64,000 nucleotides of DNA from Grimontia sedimenti (GTDB lineage: Bacteria; Pseudomonadota; Gammaproteobacteria; Enterobacterales; Vibrionaceae): NCBI RefSeq assembly GCF_011045095.1, contig NZ_JAALDL010000008.1:124001-188000 (forward strand), in the 5' to 3' direction. Positions 36,071 through 44,824 of the stretch are shown here, one piece after another. The notes below the pieces were generated by a model. It ran no database searches. It was not told the DNA's origin and was given only the letters and a program-made list of their open reading frames with translations. The position numbers and the translations under genes are program-made. Positions within the stretch are counted from its first letter, which is position 1. Each line of letters starts with the position of its first letter.

Positions 36071-36654
36071 GAAACGTGGCGAGCACGCTTAACCTCTATC
36101 AGCTGTTTATGCGCTTGCTAAATCAATATATTGCCGCGGAAGCAAACCGTGAAGACCAGTGCACTGGTCACTTCTGGGAAGGGCGTTTTAAGAGCCAAGC
36201 ATTGTTGGATGAAAAGGCGCTGGCTGCCGCGATGGCCTATGTTGACCTCAACCCAATACGCGCTGATATCTCCGATTCGCCTGAGTCCTCTGAGTACACG
36301 TCGGTCAAAGCCCGAATTGAAGCACTGAGAAATGACCAGGCGAATGCTGAAGGCTTACATGTTTTCACGGGATATCTGCGTAAAGACCAGCCAGACGGTA
36401 TCCCCTTTCGGTTTTTGGACTATCTGGAGTTGGTTGAATGGACGGGCAGGCAAGTTCGTGATGATAAGCGTGGGCAGATAGATGCTAAATTACCGCCGTT
36501 ACTGGAACGCCTTGGTATAGAGCCGTCCCTTTGGCTAAGAACAACCTCAAACATCGAAGCTGGCAATATGGTGGGGACGGACAACGCCATAAAAGCAGCA
36601 TTACCGCTTCTTCAGTGCCAAAGAGTCTCAGGAGTACGCTTACCTGACAGCTAA
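36071..36654 (+). pseudogene. truncated RAYT copy
   Basis: From GAAACGTGGCGAG the sequence repeats the RAYT gene from codon about 128 to the end, with few differences, but a deletion near 36103 (AGCTGTTT versus AGTTGGTTT) shifts the first codons. The nucleophile Tyr region is kept, the HUH half is missing, so it cannot act as a transposase. An open frame runs into it from 35830 through the 21-bp repeats, giving a CPHSLHA repeat, but that start is an artefact of the duplication. The 3' flank is duplicated too. Confidence 0.8.
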
Positions 36655-36855
36655 ACACTTATTTCTCCTTCCTTTTGATAATCAGGCCTGTGTCTGATGT
36701 TTCTGCTGCCTAAGACCAAGATAAATCTAGCCAAACTCCGTTAAGGCTTCGAAGCTTAGGCTGAATTTCGTAAATAGCTGCCTAAATATGTGGTTTACCG
36801 AATGGGGGAAACACTATTTGCTCATATTTTTCGTTTTATGCCTGTCCTGCTAAAA

Positions 36856-36936
36856 CTATTTGTCTTCTGCAGATTCGGCTTCAGGGATACCTTGGGGAAG
36901 TAGCAATAATACAAGGGCTGCCGCTTTTGTTTTCAT
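36856..36936 (-). CDS. short secretory-type reading frame abutting the REP, probably a truncated gene
   Basis: On the minus strand AAAGG lies 7 nt before ATG 36936. The 26-residue frame MKTKAAALVLLLLPQGIPEA... looks like a signal peptide with a cleavage-like AESA, then stops (TAG) directly at the REP. It may be the remaining 5' end of an exported-protein gene whose body was lost when the REP element arrived, or a chance frame. Confidence 0.35.
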   Translation of the reverse strand: MKTKAAALVLLLLPQGIPEAESAEDK

Positions 36937-37246
36937 ATTGACCTTTCGACTGTTTGGCAGCCCAAACTTTGCAGACGTTTTATCTTGCATTCAAAGCCAG
37001 CTTCTCACACAGCGATGTATTAAATCTAACCTAGACATCCACTACTCATCTGTTGCTTTATCAAGAAGATGTGCAAGCCTCGCTTTGCAAGTCACCCAGA
37101 AATTTGTGGGAAAACAGTATCCGGTTGCGAACCATGAATCACCTAGGTATGGAGAGCATCTCCTTACAATATGCTCTCACTGCTAAAGTTAAATGAGTAG
37201 TACGTTGTTCCTTACCAAAGCACTGTCGCTCAACGAGGATGATAAG
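36937..37246. other. intergenic region, no gene seen
   Basis: Between the REP border and the next exported protein I find only a TTG-started 108-codon frame (36860-37186) that overlaps the REP side, has no ribosome site and no recognisable domain. If the minus-strand 26-codon frame is real, its promoter should be here. Confidence 0.4.
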
Positions 37247-37711
37247 ATGTTAAAGCTCGTTTTTCTTCTGTTCGCTCTCCCACTATTCGTTTTCGCCAGC
37301 TCAGAACTACCTGCCATTACTGAAGCTAAGCCAATCCTCACTATAGAGCAGAAACAGCTTAGAGCTAGTTTTCTCGGGGAGTGGGAATCACTTCAAAACA
37401 CGGAGGGCGGCAACATCAGAAGGACTCATTTAACGAGAAGTGCCGATGGAAGATATGTAGTCAGGTTTGAATTTTCCAACCACGATGGAGATATCGTCAA
37501 TGAAACGACTGAATACGGAGATTGGGGAGTATCTGGTGACATCTATTTTACGATCTTTAAAGGGTGGCTGAAAAATGGGACAGCGACGCCTTCCGATCCC
37601 TACGATGCCTACAACTATGATGCGTACAAAATCTTGAGGGTAACTGAAAATACACTGGTTATTAAAAACCTGACGTCGGGAAACAAGTTCTATTACAAGA
37701 GATTGCGCTAG
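37247..37711 (+). CDS. hypothetical exported protein
   Basis: From ATG 37247 (GAGG 8 nt upstream) the product has 154 residues with a Sec signal MLKLVFLLFALPLFVFASS. A longer frame from 37193 lacks a ribosome site. The mature part (FLGEWESLQNTEGGNIRRTH, YVVRFEFSNHDGD, ENTLVIKNLTSG-KFYYKRL) looks like a lipocalin-like beta sandwich reading out GEW at the start and YYKR at the end, but I cannot assign the family. It stands next to the REP element and ends at a good terminator. Confidence 0.65.
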   Translation: MLKLVFLLFALPLFVFASSELPAITEAKPILTIEQKQLRASFLGEWESLQNTEGGNIRRTHLTRSADGRYVVRFEFSNHDGDIVNETTEYGDWGVSGDIYFTIFKGWLKNGTATPSDPYDAYNYDAYKILRVTENTLVIKNLTSGNKFYYKRLR

Positions 37712-37743
37712 CGTCGAGCCTTTTTAGTTAAACAACAAAAGAG

Positions 37744-37769
37744 AAAAAGCAGGATTCTCCCTGCTTTTT
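37744..37769. terminator. bidirectional rho-independent terminator
   Basis: AAAAAGCAGG pairs with CCTGCTTTTT between the convergent exported-protein and RND genes, with T-runs on both strands. Confidence 0.88.
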
Positions 37770-37790
37770 TCAATCCAATACTAAGCCTTG

Positions 37791-40700
37791 CTAACTCGGA
37801 TATGCATGCTCCTCGTTCACCTCATCCACATCTTCATCAAGCTCTCCTTCATGGTATCTGTGACCGCCTGAAATGTAGGTATAAACCACAGGGAGCACGA
37901 ACAGGGTAAACAGGGTACCGACTGCCAGCCCTGCCACAATCACTAAGCCGATGTTGTAGCGGGATGCGGCACCTGCGCCTGTTGCAAATAACAAAGGAAT
38001 CAAACCCGCAATCATCGCGGAGGTGGTCATCAGAATTGGGCGAAGGCGAACGGTGGCGGCTTCCACAATCGCGTCTTGCTTGGAAACCCCTTTCATCACT
38101 TGTTCCTCTTTAGCGACTTCACACATCAAGATGCCGTGCTTGGTGATCAGTCCGACCAAGGTAATCAAGCCAACCTGAGAGTAGATGTTCATCGAGGTTG
38201 CGCCTGAGATATGCGTCCACCCAAGGGCGATTAACGCACCGCTAATGGCAAGCGGCACGGTAAACATAATGACCAATGGGTCGCGGACACTTTCAAACTG
38301 ACTCGCGAGCACAAGGAAGATAATCGCCAAGGCGAGGGCAAAAGTCAGGTAGAGAGAGCTGCCTTCTTCCACGAACTGGCGGGCTTCTCCCATAAAGGAG
38401 TAGGTGTAGCCTTGCGGCAAGTCGGTGGTTGCCAACTGTTCGAAGAAGGCAATCGCATCGCCCATAGCAACATTCGGTGCAGGCACGGCTTCAACGGAAA
38501 TGGAGTTCATCTGGTTGTAGTGAGGCAAGGATCTCGCTTGTCCATTCACGGTAAAGCTCACCAAACTTGATAGCGGGATGGCTTCGCCATTTTGCGCATT
38601 CACATAGAACTGCGAAATCAAATGAGGGTTGGCGCGGTAAACCCGCTCCACTTCGGGAATCACTTCATACGAACGGCCATCAATGTTGACGCGGTTGATG
38701 TAGCCGCCGCTCATCATGGTGCCGAGTGTAGCGCCAATCGCCTGCATGGTCACGCCATACGCGCCTGCTGCTTCTCGGTCGATTTTGAGCTGCACCAGGC
38801 CGGAATCGTATTTCAGGTTGACGTCGGTATACACAAACAACGGGCTGGCTTTGGCTTTCTCCAGAATCTTGTTGCCGACAGCGTAAAGCGTTTCGAAATC
38901 TGCGGGGCTGGTGATCACAAACTGGATTGGCAAGCCGCCAGACGCGCCGGGTAACGAGGGCATTTGGTAAGCCGTGGCGTTGATGCCGGGAAGTTTCTTC
39001 GCCTCTGCGTTGATATTGGCTGAGACTTCTTTCTGGCTGAGCGTCCGCTCTGTCCAGGGAATTAATGGGCCAATGGCGATGCCCTGGCTACTCGTTGGCA
39101 CGCCAATCATTGCCAGTGAAGCTTCGGCCTGCGGCTGCTTGGCGATGATGTTGGAAATCAGCTCCATGTTGGCCTGAATGTAGTCATTGTTGGAGGTGGA
39201 AGGCGTGCTGCCAATCACCACCACCACGCCTTGATCTTCATCCGGCGCGAGCTGTGAAGGAATGAATTTGAATATCACCGGCAGCGAAGCAAACACCACA
39301 ATGGCAAAGATGACGACGACGCGTTTGTGGTCAAGCACGGCAAGAAGCGCATGGTGATACCGCTTGGTGAGGCCACCGAGTACCCGTTCAACGGTTTCTT
39401 CAAACTTACTCGGATGAGTGTGTGGTTTGAGCATCTTCGAGCACATCATGGGTGACAGAGTGAGTGCGACAAATCCTGAGATAAACACCGAGCATGCCAG
39501 CGTTAACGCGAACTCTTTGAACAGCGAGCCTGTCACGCCGCCCATCAAGGCGATGGGCGCGTAAACCGCTGCCAGAGTGATCGTCATTGAGATAACCGGA
39601 ACCGCAATTTCCCGCGTGGCTTCAATGGCGGCTTTAAAAGGCTTGGTGCCCATCTTGATATGACGGTCGACGTTTTCCACCACCACGATAGCGTCATCTA
39701 CCACCAAGCCAATCGCCAATACCATGGCGAGCAGTGTCATCAGGTTTAAGGTGAAGCCAAAGGCTTGCATCACGACCATGACGCCAATCAGTGACAGCGG
39801 AATAGTGACAATAGGGATCACTACAGCGCGGAAAGAACCAAGAAACAGGAGTATCACCACGATAACGATGACGGCGGCTTCAGCGATGGTTTTGACGACT
39901 TCATTGATGGAGTCAGTGATCGCCAAGGTGGAATCGTAAAGCACACTGGCTTCGATGGTGGAAGGCAGGTTTTTCTGGATGGATTCGAACAACACGCGAA
40001 TGCCAGCTGCCACATCCAATGGGTTTGCGGTTGGTGTGGCATTGATGCCGATGATCACCGCTTCACGGCCATTAGCCAGTGCGCGCGAGCTGTCGCTGCT
40101 TTTACTGAGGTTGACCTCCGCCACATCGCGAAGCTGCACCACCTGACCCTTATAGCTTTTGATCACCAGATTCTTCAGGCCTTCAACCGTGTCGACTTGG
40201 CTATCAATGGTGCTGTTGAGCACGGTGAAGTAGCTTTTGAATTGACCAACCGCGGACTGGTAGTTGTTCTGTTGCAAAATGCCGACAAGATCAGAGGTCG
40301 AGAGATCGTACTGCCCCAGCTTCTCCGGATCAGGCCAGATGCGCAGGGCAAATGGCGAGCCGCCCATCATGGTGATATTGGAAACGCCATTGACCGTCGA
40401 AAGCTGCGGATTGACCACCCGCTCGAGATAATCGGCGATTTGGCTTGAATTCAGGTCACCACTGAAAAACGAGATATACATGATGGAGGTTGTGGAGCCC
40501 GTCGAAGAGGTAACAGAAGGGTTATAGGCCTCTTTGGGTAGCTGGTTGGTGACGGAATTTATCTGCGAAAGCACGTTTGCCAGTGCGGCTTCCGGATTGG
40601 TGTTCAGCATCATGTTCAGGGTAATGCTCGACGATCCGAGTTGGCTGGCAGAGGTCATAAAGTCGAGGTTATCCACTTGTGACAAGGCTTGTTCAAGTGG

Positions 40701-40895
40701 CTGTGTGATAAAGCCTTCCACCAGTTCAGCATCGGCACCGGGATAGGGCGTAGTAACGGTGATCACCGTATTGGTCATGTCAGGGTATTGCCGAACCTGC
40801 AAATCTTTCATGGCGTTGAGGCCAAGTAAGAGCAGCAGAACACTTAATGATGCCGCCATGACCGGGCGATGGATGAATATGTCTGTGAAGCTCAT
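37791..40895 (-). CDS. RND efflux transporter (HAE1 family)
   Basis: The 1034-residue protein has the full RND layout. Its TM4 motif GLVVDDAIVVVENVD keeps both aspartates and TM10 LVGLITKHGILMCEVAK keeps the lysine, so the proton relay is canonical, unlike the pump at 17188. The N-terminus MSFTDIFIHRPVMAASLSVL is typical. It begins 10 bp after the MFP gene (minus strand), so both are cotranscribed. There is no TolC gene nearby; the pair must use a channel from elsewhere. Vibrio homologues form the VexB/D/K/F/H group, but I cannot pick a member. Confidence 0.92.
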   Translation of the reverse strand: MSFTDIFIHRPVMAASLSVLLLLLGLNAMKDLQVRQYPDMTNTVITVTTPYPGADAELVEGFITQPLEQALSQVDNLDFMTSASQLGSSSITLNMMLNTNPEAALANVLSQINSVTNQLPKEAYNPSVTSSTGSTTSIMYISFFSGDLNSSQIADYLERVVNPQLSTVNGVSNITMMGGSPFALRIWPDPEKLGQYDLSTSDLVGILQQNNYQSAVGQFKSYFTVLNSTIDSQVDTVEGLKNLVIKSYKGQVVQLRDVAEVNLSKSSDSSRALANGREAVIIGINATPTANPLDVAAGIRVLFESIQKNLPSTIEASVLYDSTLAITDSINEVVKTIAEAAVIVIVVILLFLGSFRAVVIPIVTIPLSLIGVMVVMQAFGFTLNLMTLLAMVLAIGLVVDDAIVVVENVDRHIKMGTKPFKAAIEATREIAVPVISMTITLAAVYAPIALMGGVTGSLFKEFALTLACSVFISGFVALTLSPMMCSKMLKPHTHPSKFEETVERVLGGLTKRYHHALLAVLDHKRVVVIFAIVVFASLPVIFKFIPSQLAPDEDQGVVVVIGSTPSTSNNDYIQANMELISNIIAKQPQAEASLAMIGVPTSSQGIAIGPLIPWTERTLSQKEVSANINAEAKKLPGINATAYQMPSLPGASGGLPIQFVITSPADFETLYAVGNKILEKAKASPLFVYTDVNLKYDSGLVQLKIDREAAGAYGVTMQAIGATLGTMMSGGYINRVNIDGRSYEVIPEVERVYRANPHLISQFYVNAQNGEAIPLSSLVSFTVNGQARSLPHYNQMNSISVEAVPAPNVAMGDAIAFFEQLATTDLPQGYTYSFMGEARQFVEEGSSLYLTFALALAIIFLVLASQFESVRDPLVIMFTVPLAISGALIALGWTHISGATSMNIYSQVGLITLVGLITKHGILMCEVAKEEQVMKGVSKQDAIVEAATVRLRPILMTTSAMIAGLIPLLFATGAGAASRYNIGLVIVAGLAVGTLFTLFVLPVVYTYISGGHRYHEGELDEDVDEVNEEHAYPS

Positions 40896-40905
40896 AATTT
40901 GTTCC

Positions 40906-42009
40906 TCACAGTTGCGGCATGCTGTCTAGTGTCGAAATCGGGTTGTCGACGATATTCACCTTGGTATTGTTGCCGAGGTTCAGAATGCCAGTCGTGACCA
41001 CTTGCTCATCAAACTTCAAATCCCCTTTTACCAAGGCGAAGTTGCCATCCCGTTGCAGCACTTCAACCGTGACCTGCCGAACGCGGGTTTCATCGTCTTT
41101 CTTTTCTGCCACAAACACAGAGTTCCCGTAGAGGGCGAAGACGATAGCGGTTTGCGGCACAACCACCTGATTATCCAAATCAGACAGCGCGACATTCACA
41201 GCGGCGAACATCCCACCGCGCAGGGTTTTGTCTTCGTTGGGCAGCTCTGCCTGCACCATCACCAGTCCAGTTTGGTCACTGACCACAGGCTGAATGGCGT
41301 TGATCTTCCCTTTGTATTCACGACCTGGAAACGCTTCGACGGTTAGGGAAATGGCTTGTCCAACAGAAAGCTTACCAATCTCTGCCTGCGGCACGCTGAA
41401 ACGAACCCGCATGACGGAAAGATCGTCGAGCCGGACAATGTCTGTGCCAGCAGAAACATATTGACCCAGATTGATATTGCGAATGCCGAGTACACCGCTG
41501 AATGGCGCTTTGATTTCCCGCTGATTAATGGTGGCTTGCAGGCTTTCAATATTTGCCTGCATGGCTTCGTACTTGGATTGTGCCGCCTCGACGCTTTGTT
41601 CCGAGACAGAACGTTCCTGATAGAGCTTGCGCAAGCGGTTGTAGTCATCCCGAACGGAAGGCAGTTGTACTTGCTGTGCTTTTAGCTGCGCTTTCTGAAC
41701 GGAGGAATCAAGGCTCACTAGCACAGTGCCACTTTCCACGTTGGCGCCGTTTTCGAAGTTGATGGCGGTGACAATACCCGCCACTTCATTTGAGACAGAG
41801 ACGCCTTGGTTGGGCTCGATAAAGCCGATGGCTTTGATGCCTTGTGGCCAGACCGTTGGCGTGAGCTTCTCAACCGTGACCGGATAAACCGGTTCAGGCA
41901 GGTTAGCCAGTGTGGTCTCAATCTTTTTATTCACAAAGAGGTTAAAGCCAATCACGGTGCCAAAGGCTAGAACCGCGATAACCACCATTCCAATAAACCA
42001 TTTACTCAT
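40906..42009 (-). CDS. periplasmic adaptor (MFP) of RND pump
   Basis: The 367-residue protein has a membrane/signal anchor (WFIGMVVIAVLAFGTVIGFNLFV, with no cleavage Cys) and a lipoyl/barrel pattern: IGFIEPNQGVSVSNEVAGIV, INQREIKAPFSGVLGIRNIN, LGQYVSAGTDIVRLDDL and the membrane-proximal AIVFALYGNSVFVAEK. The predicted helical hairpin is in between (about 105-160). It should link the RND protein to an outer-membrane channel, and it is the first gene of the two-gene operon. Confidence 0.9.
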   Translation of the reverse strand: MSKWFIGMVVIAVLAFGTVIGFNLFVNKKIETTLANLPEPVYPVTVEKLTPTVWPQGIKAIGFIEPNQGVSVSNEVAGIVTAINFENGANVESGTVLVSLDSSVQKAQLKAQQVQLPSVRDDYNRLRKLYQERSVSEQSVEAAQSKYEAMQANIESLQATINQREIKAPFSGVLGIRNINLGQYVSAGTDIVRLDDLSVMRVRFSVPQAEIGKLSVGQAISLTVEAFPGREYKGKINAIQPVVSDQTGLVMVQAELPNEDKTLRGGMFAAVNVALSDLDNQVVVPQTAIVFALYGNSVFVAEKKDDETRVRQVTVEVLQRDGNFALVKGDLKFDEQVVTTGILNLGNNTKVNIVDNPISTLDSMPQL

Positions 42010-42274
42010 GCGTGGATCTCCCCGGCGACATGTTGCGGCTTGGTGTTGTTTCAGCGAAATAGGGCAGCGTCGCCAAAACTGGCGAAAAGAGAGGAAGAAG
42101 GGCGTGCATTGGCATGTTTGAAATGCCGGAAACCTTTAGGTGAACAGCGTACCGCTTCATGCAGACTCACTTTAAACAGCGACGAATGCGGAAAGTATTA
42201 TGCAACCTGTGATACTGCCGTGTTTATAAGTTGGGACAGAACGAAGTTCTTAGTAAATGAGTGAGGTAATTAAA
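42010..42274. other. intergenic region upstream of the RND/MFP operon, no gene seen
   Basis: No supported ORF. It should hold the promoter of the minus-strand MFP/RND operon. A short hairpin (CGCCA-AAAC-TGGCG near 42073) is the only structure I see. No inverted-repeat operator stands out. Confidence 0.45.
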
Positions 42275-42298
42275 AAAGGGAGGCGAATGCCTCCCTTT
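42275..42298 (-). terminator. rho-independent terminator of the betaine-binding-protein gene
   Basis: AAAGGGAGGC pairs with GCCTCCCTTT over GAAT; on the minus strand it is followed by T residues, directly after the stop codon at 42317. Confidence 0.88.
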
Positions 42299-42316
42299 GA
42301 GATAATGAATGGGCGG

Positions 42317-43303
42317 TTACATCGCAGCTTTGACTTTCTCAGCGACGTCTGCCGGTACCCATTGGGTCCAAACTTGCGGGTAGGATTCGAGGAATTCAAA
42401 TGCAGCGATTTCGCCGTCTGCCTGATTTTCTTCCATCCACGCCATCATGGCGCTCATGTCTGCATTCGAATATGCACGGTTGCTGATGTAGTGATATGCG
42501 GCTGGGGATTCCGTCGCAAAGCTTTCTGTCGTGATGGTGTTCACGGCAGATGGTGGGTACGCGGTCACTTTCGGATCGGTACAGTCAACTTGAGTAATAC
42601 AGCTTTCGTAGTGCGCGGAATCTGCCGGCACACCGAAATCGACTTTCACCATGTCATAGCGACCCAGAACAGGTGTTGGTGACCAGTAGTAACCAAACCA
42701 TGCGTTCTCGCGATCGTTTGCGCGGGCAATTGAACCTGCCAGCGCAGCACCAGAGCCAGGGTCAATCATTTCAAAGCCAGCTTCTTCAAGGCCAAGGGCA
42801 TCAAAAAGGTGACCTGCAGTGATCTGGCATGTCCAACCAGCAGGGCAGGTCATAAAGCCTGATTTGGAATCATCTTCAGGATGAGGGAATAGCTTGGCGT
42901 TGGCCTTGATGCCCTCAATCGTTGCCAGCTCTGGGTTTTTGTCGACCATGTATTTCGGTACCCAGAAGCCTTCTTCACCGCCTTCTGCAAACGCAGGGCC
43001 AGCAAAGCGCAGTTTCTTCGCATCAACGCCTTTTTGCAGCATCTCTTTGTGAGAGTTACTCCAAAACTCCGGCGCAATATCAGGTTCGCCTTTTTCGGTC
43101 ATGGATACACCGGTTGGCATGGTATCGCCGGGAACCAGTTCGGCGTTACAACCATATCCGTTTTCCAGAATGAACTGATCCACATGTGCCATCAGAGTAG
43201 CAGAGTTCCAGTTCATATCAGCGATGGTGACATCACCACACTCATCAGCAGAAGCAAAGGGGGAGAGCGCCAGAAGCGCAAAAGGTAAGTAGCGGGATTG
43301 CAT
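42317..43303 (-). CDS. glycine betaine/proline-type ABC substrate-binding protein (ProX/OpuAC-like)
   Basis: From ATG 43303 (GGAG 9 nt upstream) the product has 328 residues with signal YLPFALLALSPFASA-DE. Longer frames reach 43441 but lack signals. The body matches OpuAC: VTIADMNWNSATLMAHVDQF, GDTMPTGVSMTEKGEPDIAPEFWS, SGFMTCPAGWTCQI and WFGYYWSPTPVLGRYD, with Trp/Tyr residues that could form the aromatic cage for quaternary amines. No permease or ATPase is next to it, so it may feed a transporter encoded elsewhere. Confidence 0.82.
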   Translation of the reverse strand: MQSRYLPFALLALSPFASADECGDVTIADMNWNSATLMAHVDQFILENGYGCNAELVPGDTMPTGVSMTEKGEPDIAPEFWSNSHKEMLQKGVDAKKLRFAGPAFAEGGEEGFWVPKYMVDKNPELATIEGIKANAKLFPHPEDDSKSGFMTCPAGWTCQITAGHLFDALGLEEAGFEMIDPGSGAALAGSIARANDRENAWFGYYWSPTPVLGRYDMVKVDFGVPADSAHYESCITQVDCTDPKVTAYPPSAVNTITTESFATESPAAYHYISNRAYSNADMSAMMAWMEENQADGEIAAFEFLESYPQVWTQWVPADVAEKVKAAM

Positions 43304-43562
43304 AGAGAGCGACTCCATTTGTGACGATAGAACGTCTTTTAATAGTGGTTTCCAATTTATCAAAAGTGTTGAAAACGATATCCGAAAGATAGTGATATTC
43401 GTGACTTTTGCATCATTTCTATGAGCATGAAGTAAGTGCAATGTTTCACAGAATCATGACGCGCTCATGATCAGCCTCTCACTCGGGCGGTCGCTTTTTG
43501 ATCATTGTTAAAACCGTGTTATAGGCTCTAAAAGATTAGTGGTGTAAAGGAATGCGTAATTT

Positions 43563-44675
43563 ATGCAGCAGAGTGGGAGCAACGGAAACGCTTCGATGCC
43601 GTTCGTCAAGTTCGATAACGTGCAGAAAAGCTATGACGGCAGAAGCTTGGTGGTCAAAGGATTTGAAATGGATATCGAACAGGGAGAGTTTATTACCCTG
43701 TTAGGCCCATCAGGTTCCGGAAAATCCACTGTGTTGATGATGATGGCGGGCTTCGAGCAGCCAACACATGGAGAGATCTACTTAAACGGTAACCCGATCA
43801 AAAAGCTGCCGCCGCATAAGCGTGGCATTGGTTTGGTATTCCAAAACTATGCGCTTTTCCCCCATATGACAGTGGAAGAGAATCTCGCATTTCCTCTACA
43901 AGTCAGAAACCTTTCTAAATCCGAAATTGAAAAGAAGGTAAAGCGCGCCTTGGATATGGTGCGTTTGTCTGATTTCGGTCATCGCCGTCCTGCGCACCTC
44001 TCAGGTGGTCAGCAGCAACGTGTTGCGGTTGCCCGTGCATTGGTGTTTGAACCTGAGCTGGTGCTGATGGATGAACCACTGGGCGCACTGGATAAAAACC
44101 TCCGCGAAGAAATGCAGTACGAGATAAAACACATTCAGGAAGATCTCGGCGTGACCATGATTTACGTGACTCACGATCAGTCAGAAGCGCTGACCATGTC
44201 AGATCGCATTGCGGTGTTTAACGACGGTGTGGTGCAACAGTTGGCAACACCAGAAGAGCTCTACGAGCGCCCAGTTAACGCTTTTGTTGCGCAGTTTATT
44301 GGTGAGAATAACCGTCTGCGCGGCGATGTGATTTCAATGAATGACCAAGCCTGTCAGGTGAAAATCCCCAACGGCGATATTATCACGGCCAAACCCGTGG
44401 CTGTCGGCCAGACTGGTGAGAAATCTACCCTCTCCCTCCGCCCAGAGCGCATTGTGATAAATCCAGAACAGGGCGTGCTTTCCAATATTTTCGACGCCAA
44501 GGTAGAGGAAGTGATTTACCTCGGCGATCACCTGCGTACCCGCGTCTCAGTCTGTGAGAGCGATGAATTCATTATTAAAACCCCCAATGCGGAAGGGCAC
44601 CCGAACCTTCAGCGTGGCGATACCATTCGCATTGGTTGGTCTGAAGAAGATTGCAGGGCGTTGGACGCCTCGTAA
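43563..44675 (+). CDS. ABC transporter ATP-binding protein, PotA-like
   Basis: The 370-residue protein is a MalK/PotA-type importer ATPase: Walker A GPSGSGKST (48-56), Q-loop Gln94, signature LSGGQ (146-150), Walker B LVLMDEPLGALD (167-178) and H-loop His204. After about residue 245 comes a TOBE-like domain (RPERIVINPEQGV, EEVIYLGDHLRTRV). It is the first of four genes (ATPase, binding protein, two permeases), the arrangement of spermidine/putrescine-type importers. The GTG-free start ATG 43563 has AAAGG about 12 nt upstream; an internal ATG at 43596 is possible. Confidence 0.9.
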   Translation: MQQSGSNGNASMPFVKFDNVQKSYDGRSLVVKGFEMDIEQGEFITLLGPSGSGKSTVLMMMAGFEQPTHGEIYLNGNPIKKLPPHKRGIGLVFQNYALFPHMTVEENLAFPLQVRNLSKSEIEKKVKRALDMVRLSDFGHRRPAHLSGGQQQRVAVARALVFEPELVLMDEPLGALDKNLREEMQYEIKHIQEDLGVTMIYVTHDQSEALTMSDRIAVFNDGVVQQLATPEELYERPVNAFVAQFIGENNRLRGDVISMNDQACQVKIPNGDIITAKPVAVGQTGEKSTLSLRPERIVINPEQGVLSNIFDAKVEEVIYLGDHLRTRVSVCESDEFIIKTPNAEGHPNLQRGDTIRIGWSEEDCRALDAS

Positions 44676-44824
44676 GGAAACATCTAGCACAAGTGCTTTG
44701 TGCAGGGCTCGACATCTGATTTGAGTTAGTAAGGAACGCAGTTTTTCTGTCGCGGCGACGCGCAGATTTTGATTCCTGCTCATGCTCAGACGTAAACAAG
44801 CGAAAGACTTGAGGAGAAGGACAA

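Larger units (their letters stand above)
34641..36855 (+). mobile_element. RAYT/REP element (REPtron-like) with internal tandem duplication
   Basis: REP-like sequences flank the transposase gene. On the left AGGACATACCTGTT occurs twice in tandem (34645-34672), followed by GGCAGGACAGGCA (34679-34691). On the right TGCCTGTCCTGCT (36839-36851) is the near-exact reverse complement of the last. The interior holds one intact RAYT gene and a second truncated copy about 860 bp downstream, in a tandem duplication. RAYT proteins act on REP hairpins and are often domesticated. Confidence 0.7.

Noticed and set aside
35830-36654. A 274-codon frame read as a repeat-containing transposase
   Set aside because: Its first half is flanking DNA and the 21-bp array read in frame; the rest is the truncated RAYT copy. 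It has no ribosome site.
36860-37186. 108-codon plus-strand frame after the REP
   Set aside because: The start is TTG without a ribosome site and the product has no features; the minus-strand frame fits better.
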